Below are positions 57,781-64,000 of a stretch of 64,000 nucleotides of DNA, in pieces. Numbering within the stretch: the stretch's first letter is position 1; every line of letters begins with the position of its first letter. A model generated the notes under the pieces. The model did no database searches, had not been told where the DNA came from, and was given only the letters and a program-made list of their open reading frames with translations. Where the stretch lies: assembly GCA_036346225.1 (NCBI GenBank), contig JARFIW010001483.1:620001-684000 (forward strand), read 5' to 3'. The translations under genes were made by a program, and so were the position numbers. The stretch comes from Platerodrilus igneus. Lineage: Eukaryota; Arthropoda; Insecta; Coleoptera; Lycidae.

Positions 57781-60700
57781 AAAGTTGATACGTTCACTTT
57801 CCAACGGTAAAATTAAAACGTACCTTTTTTGTCTTCTATTATTCGTTTATGTAGATTCTGCATCAATCTTCCAACACCATCCTGTACATTTTGCCTTCCT
57901 ACGATAAGTACACTTGTCAATAGATTGATTTAAACCCATTTGCTGCGAATTAAAAAGTTTCAGCGATAAGCTACATCGACCGTATCTTGTTTTAGGTGCC
58001 CGTTGACTTGATGCACATTGCTATAGAGCGTAATTACTCCGTATATTACTTCAATCTAGAAACTCGTTGAAATAATGTATCATATCTTTGATAAAGCGTG
58101 TTTCGGGTTTCTAATCACACTATGTATGTTTAATAACGGAGGATTGAATTTTGAATTCGTGTTATTAAACGATTCCATTTTACTTGATTCTTCCTGCAAC
58201 TATACGATGAAGCATAATTGTCGTTTTTGTTGTTTTCTAAAAACCTTTCGTGCATACACCACTGTGTGGTAAGTACTTTTATTGTTTTAAAACGGGTACT
58301 TTTCTTTTGTAAGGAGTCCATTTTTACCTGTACTTTTTATAGCTCCTTCCGGTGGATAGAACCGCCTGTTGCCTTGGCACTTTTTAATGAAGCGTTTGCT
58401 CCTTTCTTTTGTGAAGGGAATACACGAAGTATGTGATCCCAATTTCATCTGCTCTGCCCTGCCCTTATAGAGGGTGTGATCAGTCCTACGCTGCGGATTC
58501 GAGGGTGAGTGGTTAGTCACTATTTTCTTATATGGGTCCTGGGTAATGAAAGCAATAGCATGTGTATAAAGTCCTATTGATGCCTGAACTGTGTATGTGT
58601 GGAATGATTATCTTTATACGTACGATGGTAATGACTATTAGCTTTACATTAGGTACTGACTTCTTTATTGGGGACAATTTTATGTGAATACTCCTAGGCT
58701 CAAAACAGCATTGATTAGTAATTTTATATTAGTTATTAACTTTTTTATTGGGGACAATTTTGTTTTATTGGGAAATGTTTTGTATTTATTAATATGGTAT
58801 TATTTATTGATTTCTGTATTGTGATATTTGTATGTATTTCAGTTTAGGATTACGATGATAATTTAGAGTTGTGGTTTTTAGTGTGGCGGTCTTTCTTTTG
58901 GTAGTTAATATAGGGCAGTGACCTAAAAACTACAGCTCGCCATTTTAAGAAGTAACTTTTTTTGTTCCTCCGGATATAAGTATATTGTGGTTATGGATTT
59001 TTTTTTGTGTTTGGTAATACTGCGCTTTTATGCCTCTCCAAAAGGTCATGTATAATATGGATTCCCTTTGTGTTCATTTTTTGGTACTACTGTGCTTTTG
59101 TAACAATTTTTTTTAATTAGAGGTTTTTTAATGTTTTGTTGTGAGTTATGAATAAGTGCGTGTATTTTTTATGCAGACCTTTTCTTAATTTTTGTAGTTG
59201 TAATGTAACGAATACAATTACCCGCTTCTTTAATGTACGCTTTTGTTCTAAATATTTATTTAACAAAAATCCTTTATTAAACAGAAAATATTAAATTCCT
59301 ATTGTAGTAATATAATACCAATATGTTACTTAGAACTGCACCTATATCTAAGGACTCGAAATAGAATTTAAGTTTTCTTTTATCTGTGTATGTGTTGATG
59401 CAACAATCCAATTCTGCGCGTGCTTGAATAATAAAATTGCCGCGTGGTCAAGGTTCATCATTTAACGTCCGAATGTAATCAGATAAGCAAGTGTTGAAAC
59501 GTGGGCCAGCAGGTTTTAAAAAACATGCAGTCCTAAAGGCAGGTGAAATGGTGTCGACGTATACCATTATTACCATTACACCAATTTGTAGTTTAATCGA
59601 CCTATTGTTACTGTGAAATAAACGTCATCTACGGTAGGTGAATAATTTTCAATTTTGATCCAAATCATTTTCTCGATTTTTTTCAGCGTAAGTTTAATGT
59701 GGTTACAGTATCGAAGCAAGTTATAGGTCCAATATTGGAACGCAAATTTTTTGTGTAGGTCTAGTATCGAAACAAGTTTTATGTTATATAGTATTGAAAC
59801 GCAAGCACGTAATGTATAAAGTATTGGAGCGCTAAATTTTATGTATCTAATCGTTATGTAACACTGAAGCTCAATTTTTTGTTATGCAGTATTGAAAGTT
59901 CAAAGTCTCAAATGTTGCTATGGAGTATGGTGGAATTTCCCGTAAATTTTGTTTGGTATAGAAGTCAAGCTGTAAAACCTGGCACGTGTGAACTGCGCAC
60001 ACCTGCCGTCGTAAGTACACACGAAATCTGACGTCTAGCAGATTATTTGTGGTGAGTCTTCTACAATTCTAATCCAATTTTCGTTTCACGAAACCATTAC
60101 TGGAAATGTAATGATAATTTTTGTAAATTTTATATGGTCATTTAAATTGCTACACGTAAATTTTGTTCAGAATTTATTAGTTGGATATTGCATAAATGTT
60201 CTTATGAACGCAAAGAAATTTCTATATAATAACTTTATTTGAATTTACAAAGTTGCACTGGGATGTATTCGTAACTAAGCACGTGACACGTTAATATTTG
60301 TTTGTCACATTATAAAATATAATTTTTTTGACAGTACACTTGAGGTACAGATTAGTTCAAACCATAAGTATTTTTGACCTTTGATTCAAGCAATTAAATT
60401 AATTAAAAATGTAGTTCTGCAGTTTAAGGAAAGTCAAAGTATTTAATCAATTAAATGTAAACCCAAACAGGATCCTATTTAGGTATCAAATACAAGTTGT
60501 AGAATAATAACAAAAACACTATAATTCTTCTAGAGAACTATAATAAATTTTACACCTACAAAATTTATACAAATAATCAGAGACCACTCTTAGACTTTAT
60601 TAAAAGTAGATATCTAAAGAGTTTCAGTACATATAAAATTGTACAAATGATGTATATATTTTTTTGTAAATTAATAGAAAGTGTACTAAGTTGTTTTAAA

Positions 60701-61600
60701 GCTCTCTTCCATTGAAGTCAACAATAATTTTCCTATAAAAGCAAGCAACCATATTTATAAAATTTTTGTAGTGGAGAAGGATAGATTAGTGGTATTGTGT
60801 TTAAAAATTTTTTGAGGTATAATCTAAACTAGTGAATCTTTTTGGAATTTATTTTTTTGTGATAAAGTGACTAGGCTCTAATGTAGCCCTAGCTTTAAAA
60901 TACTATGTACTGATTAAAATTTCAGATAGTGCGAGATCGTCGTTACAATTCCAGTTTGCAGAGTCACAAGTAAGTAGTATATTTCTGTTTTGCTCGTTAA
61001 GGATATTTTTTCTTTTCGAAGATTTCCATATCTTATCTTTGGATTGTTTCTCATTAAAGCTATTATTAAGATACGGTTGCGTCCATTAAAAAATTCTTAT
61101 GTTATCGTATACCATCCTACGACCCTGGCTCATAGCTCTGCCCTAAGTTGAAGAAGCTTAGCTGGCTGGAAGATCTCTTAAGAGGGTCCTATTATACCCA
61201 AAGCCATTTTCCATCCTCTTTACCCTAGGCTTAAACCTTAGACAGGAACCCCCTCATAATTTATAGAGGCTCTGCCGCCTATAAGGTAGAGTAAATACAC
61301 TATATATATCTACATAGAAAAAATAGTGTAACAGTAATACCTCGCCTACTTGCCAACTGAGTCCGGGCATTCTTTCATTGATCTGCCAGCTAAGTCAATG
61401 TGCATAGCAAAGTTTAAGGAAAAAATACGAACAAACAATTTTCAACTACGTTGGGTCTATGATAAGGTATGGTGGTTACTGTGTTTTAGCCTCGTTGTGC
61501 TCAATTTTTGAACTAAACTAAAACCTTTCATCAAAGATTGTTATTCAAAATAATAACACTAATAAAAGATAAATTAAATTTTCTTTGTAATATCTCCCAT
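57781..61600. other. Extra right-arm sequence without recognised genes
   Basis: ORFs here are under 80 residues and lack motifs. A block near 61128-61175 (ggctcatagctctgccc, then ggctggaagatctc) resembles 21048-21100 of the young LTR (gctcatagctctacccc, then cggaagattt), so a distant LTR copy may be present. The tail of this span is AT-rich. Confidence 0.45.
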
Positions 61601-61604
61601 AGCC

Positions 61605-62225
61605 TAGGCTCCTCCCACAATATCACTGCTTGGGCGCAGCACAAAACTCGGAATTACCGGCACAAAACAGCACTAACGTTGCACAAAATACTGACAAAGT
61701 TTCTGTCCAGAATTGTAAGTGGGCGGGGCTCCCGTTTCTTCAGACCCTCCCACAATATCTCTGCTTGGAAAGCAGCACAAAACTCGAGATTACCGGCACC
61801 AAACAACATTAACGTAGCATAAAATTCTGACAAATTTTAATCCAAAATGGTAAGTGGGGGGGGCTGCCATTTCTTCAGCCCCTTCCACAATCAAAGCCCG
61901 GAATTACCGACATAAAACAGCACTAACGTAGCACAAAATTCTGGCAAAGTTTTAATCCAAAATTGCAAGTGGGCGGGGCTCCCGTTTCTTCAGCCCCTCT
62001 CACAATATGTCTGCTTAAAAAGCAGCACAAAACTCGTAGATACCGGCATAAAACAGCACTAACTTCTGACAAAGTTTCTATCCAATATAGTAAGTGGACG
62101 GGGCTACCGTTTCCTCAGCCCCTTACACAATATCTCCGCTTTGGAAGTAGCACAAAACTCGGCGAAACCGGCACAAAATGGCACTAACGCGGCACATAAC
62201 TATGAAATACTCTGGTTTAAAAATT
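61605..62225 (-). repeat. Inverted satellite array, about 5 units
   Basis: Reverse-complement units of the 49890-50945 satellite, with cagcacaaaactcg blocks near 61638, 61773, 62023 and 62148, and one shortened unit near 61890. Confidence 0.93.
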
Positions 62226-62619
62226 TGATAGGGGGATGGAGCTAATACAATATTTGTCAAACGCTTAAAGAATCGATTATATTGTTATCCCATAGTATTA
62301 TCGGCATTATTTCAACTCATAAATTGGAAACTTATAATGATAAACTGTTCGGCTTTGCTATATGATATTTCTTGATACTCAACGTATGCGAATACGGTAA
62401 ACGTGCGAATAGCGTATTTATAATTTAAAACGTTTAGATAGTAATAAAGTTAAAATAAAGAATTACTAATAACTACGTTGTAGTAGAAGTGACGAAAAGT
62501 GATGAAAAAAATTATAACGTTTTTAAAGATAAATGAACACCTATCCATGGACGTGCGCTGAAACTTTAAAGCGAGAAACACATGCTACTTTGAATTACAA
62601 TTCGTAATTATTAACATAG

Positions 62620-64000
62620 TGTAACAATTTTATTGTTGATTAATAAATCGCTTCATCAAAGTGCGAGAATAATAAAACACTTTTATTAAAATAATGGTAA
62701 AATACATTTAACAACTAAGGTAATACGTAGAGCAGCATCTTTATTTGTTATTCTATTGGTGGTAGAATATCTGTGTCTTCTACAGCTATTCGCAGGCGTG
62801 TCTCGGTTTGACAGCCCCCTCCTCGGACGCTCCGGTCGCCCGAGCGAGTTTGATAATCAGTCGGCCATACGTGGAGGAAGAGATAAGATGTACCAGAGAC
62901 TTCAGGCCGGCAATTTGCGTATAAATTTTGAGGAGTCGAGACACATCTTTGAATAGCGGTTGGTATCGTATGAACGTTATTAATTTGTTTAATTCAGATA
63001 TTTTATTTAGCGCACAAACGACATGAACAATGCAACTTAGAAGATAAGAAATTCAATCCCTTTTGTTAAAACCACTTTGTTTTACGACGTGTAAAATGCA
63101 ACTTAGAAGATAGGAAATTCAATCCCTTTTGTTAAAACCACTTTGTTTTACGACGTGTAAAATGCAACTTAGAAGATGGAAAGTTTAACCAATTTAAAGA
63201 AGACCACCTTGTGATACAGCGTAAAGATGCTACTTTGGTAAGGCAGCGTGATTCAATATATTGCAGCAGCTGACGAATGTATTGTGACCGTATTTAATTC
63301 TACACCTGGAACAACTCCATGAGCTGGGTTCATACTACATGCAGTAAACATCGCATGATATAACAAGTACCTCATCTAGACGAGAAAAGCAGTTTTTGGT
63401 TCGTAGTTAGCTTTAAGTAATTTTTTGTGTTTCAAATTAGAAACACGGTAATTTGTTCTTATGTGTAAAGGCTTGAATGTTGTGAAAGTTTCAACTATTT
63501 CTGAGCTGGAATTTCCAGTGTCAAAATTAAAAATTCACTAATTTGATGTTCTAAGAAATCGTTAGTTACAACAACAGGTGTTACTGACGTCACTTATTTT
63601 TCTGTAGTATACTGCTGACAGATGTGTTCTCGAAAGCAAATGCTTCGAACAGCTTTAGCACATCTTATGTAAATAAGAATATTTTTGTGATCATTTTTTT
63701 TTAAACTAAAACTAGTACATGTAACTTAAAAAGGAATAACTTGAGTAGTAACATTTTTAAATGTAATCTGCCTGAACAGATCTGCACGGGTTGGAGTGTC
63801 TTTGTGTAACAAGTTTACAATATGCTGTAAAATGTTTGATTATGAATAATTTTGATAAACCTTAATTTAAAATTCACGAAGTAATTCAATTATTTATTAA
63901 ATTTTGTTGCATTGCATCTTATTTTAAAAGAGATTCTTTTTAGTAAATTATTGGTTCAAGATTAAAGTTTTTTATTTTCATCAAATACGATCAAACCTAA
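62620..64000 (+). repeat. LTR of a relative of the 19422-26283 element (runs off the window)
   Basis: It starts TGTAACAATTTTATT, like the young LTR. It shares tttatttagcgca near 63003, and near the window end it matches a ctttttagtaaatta, aaagttttttatt, gatcaaacct series of blocks. It is a diverged subfamily. The ORF 62756-62956 is probably not coding. Confidence 0.75.
63025..63228 (+). repeat. Three 66-bp tandem repeats within the LTR
   Basis: The motif tgcaacttagaagata recurs at 63031, 63097 and 63163, exactly 66 bp apart. The first two units are almost identical and the third is diverged. The young LTR has a single diverged counterpart (attgcaacgataaattag). Confidence 0.93.

Larger units (their letters stand above)
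49820..62265. repeat. Giant imperfect inverted repeat
   Basis: From outside to centre, the left and right arms share the same blocks in reverse complement. The outer edge is 49820-49890 with 62195-62265. The ~135-bp satellite follows (49890-50945 with 61605-62225). Next comes a unique block (50980-51160 with 57410-57480 plus 57663-57780), and then LTR-like arms (51200-54060 with 54165-56815). The axis is in the TA-rich stretch near 54110. The right arm has about 4 kb of extra sequence (56850-57410, 57480-57660, 57781-61600). Confidence 0.8.

Noticed and set aside
58130..58520. Overlapping ORFs that looked like a possible host exon
   Set aside because: No domain, splice pattern or continuation could be followed on either strand.
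62756..62956. 66-residue Arg/Ser-rich ORF
   Set aside because: It lies inside an LTR, with no motif and no equivalent in the related LTR.
1..64000. tRNA or rRNA genes
   Set aside because: No cloverleaf A-box/B-box pair or rRNA core was recognised by eye. Primer-binding sites resemble tRNA 3' ends only over about 18 bases.

Overview
This is a eukaryotic, AT-rich, transposon-dense genomic window, most likely from an arthropod and probably an insect. The element mix suggests this: P/THAP9-like, PIF/Harbinger, hAT, IS630/Tc1-like, Ty1/copia, several Ty3/gypsy, Penelope-like, non-LTR elements, and a double-jelly-roll/PolB (Polinton-like) fragment. The species cannot be fixed from sequence alone. 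I found no convincing intact host gene, no tRNA or rRNA, and no CRISPR. Nearly every coding trace is a mobile-element protein or its remains, several with clear GT-AG introns.

Layout. 0-3 kb: non-LTR 3' ends and a decayed gypsy integrase. 3-6.9 kb: two unrecognised, broken, Ser/Asn-rich coding traces facing opposite ways. 6.9-18.4 kb: a minus-strand gypsy-like element (LTR, primer-binding site, leader repeats, Gag, zinc knuckles, a 13-residue repeat region). Its gag-to-minisatellite part is tandemly duplicated, and a LINE with a 6-bp target duplication has inserted in frame into one gag copy. 18.5-19.1 kb: a LINE reverse transcriptase fragment. 19.4-26.3 kb: a young, complete-ended LTR element with near-identical ~1.8-kb LTRs and a gutted interior that keeps only an integrase tail. 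26.3-33.1 kb: tandem repeats and two IS630/Tc1-like copies, one a 2.6-kb element with 37-bp inverted termini and a three-exon transposase. 33.4-35.6 kb: copia. 36.5-42.8 kb: P/THAP transposase, Penelope GIY-YIG, a lone THAP exon pair and hAT. 43-45 kb: double-jelly-roll and PolB fragments. 45.7-46.3 kb: a deletion derivative of the 29.6-32.2 kb element. 46.4-48.5 kb: Harbinger transposase and its Myb-like partner gene. 49-49.4 kb: a C48-like protease trace. 49.8-62.3 kb: a very large imperfect inverted repeat made of a ~135-bp satellite and two head-to-head LTR-like arms. 62.6 kb to the end: an LTR related to the 19-26 kb element.

Common theme. In at least three LTR element families here the sequence at and just after the primer-binding site has been amplified into imperfect tandem repeats, and in one element the two LTRs differ exactly there. 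This recurring amplification, together with the giant inverted repeat and the duplicated gag-minisatellite block, is the most unusual content of the window.
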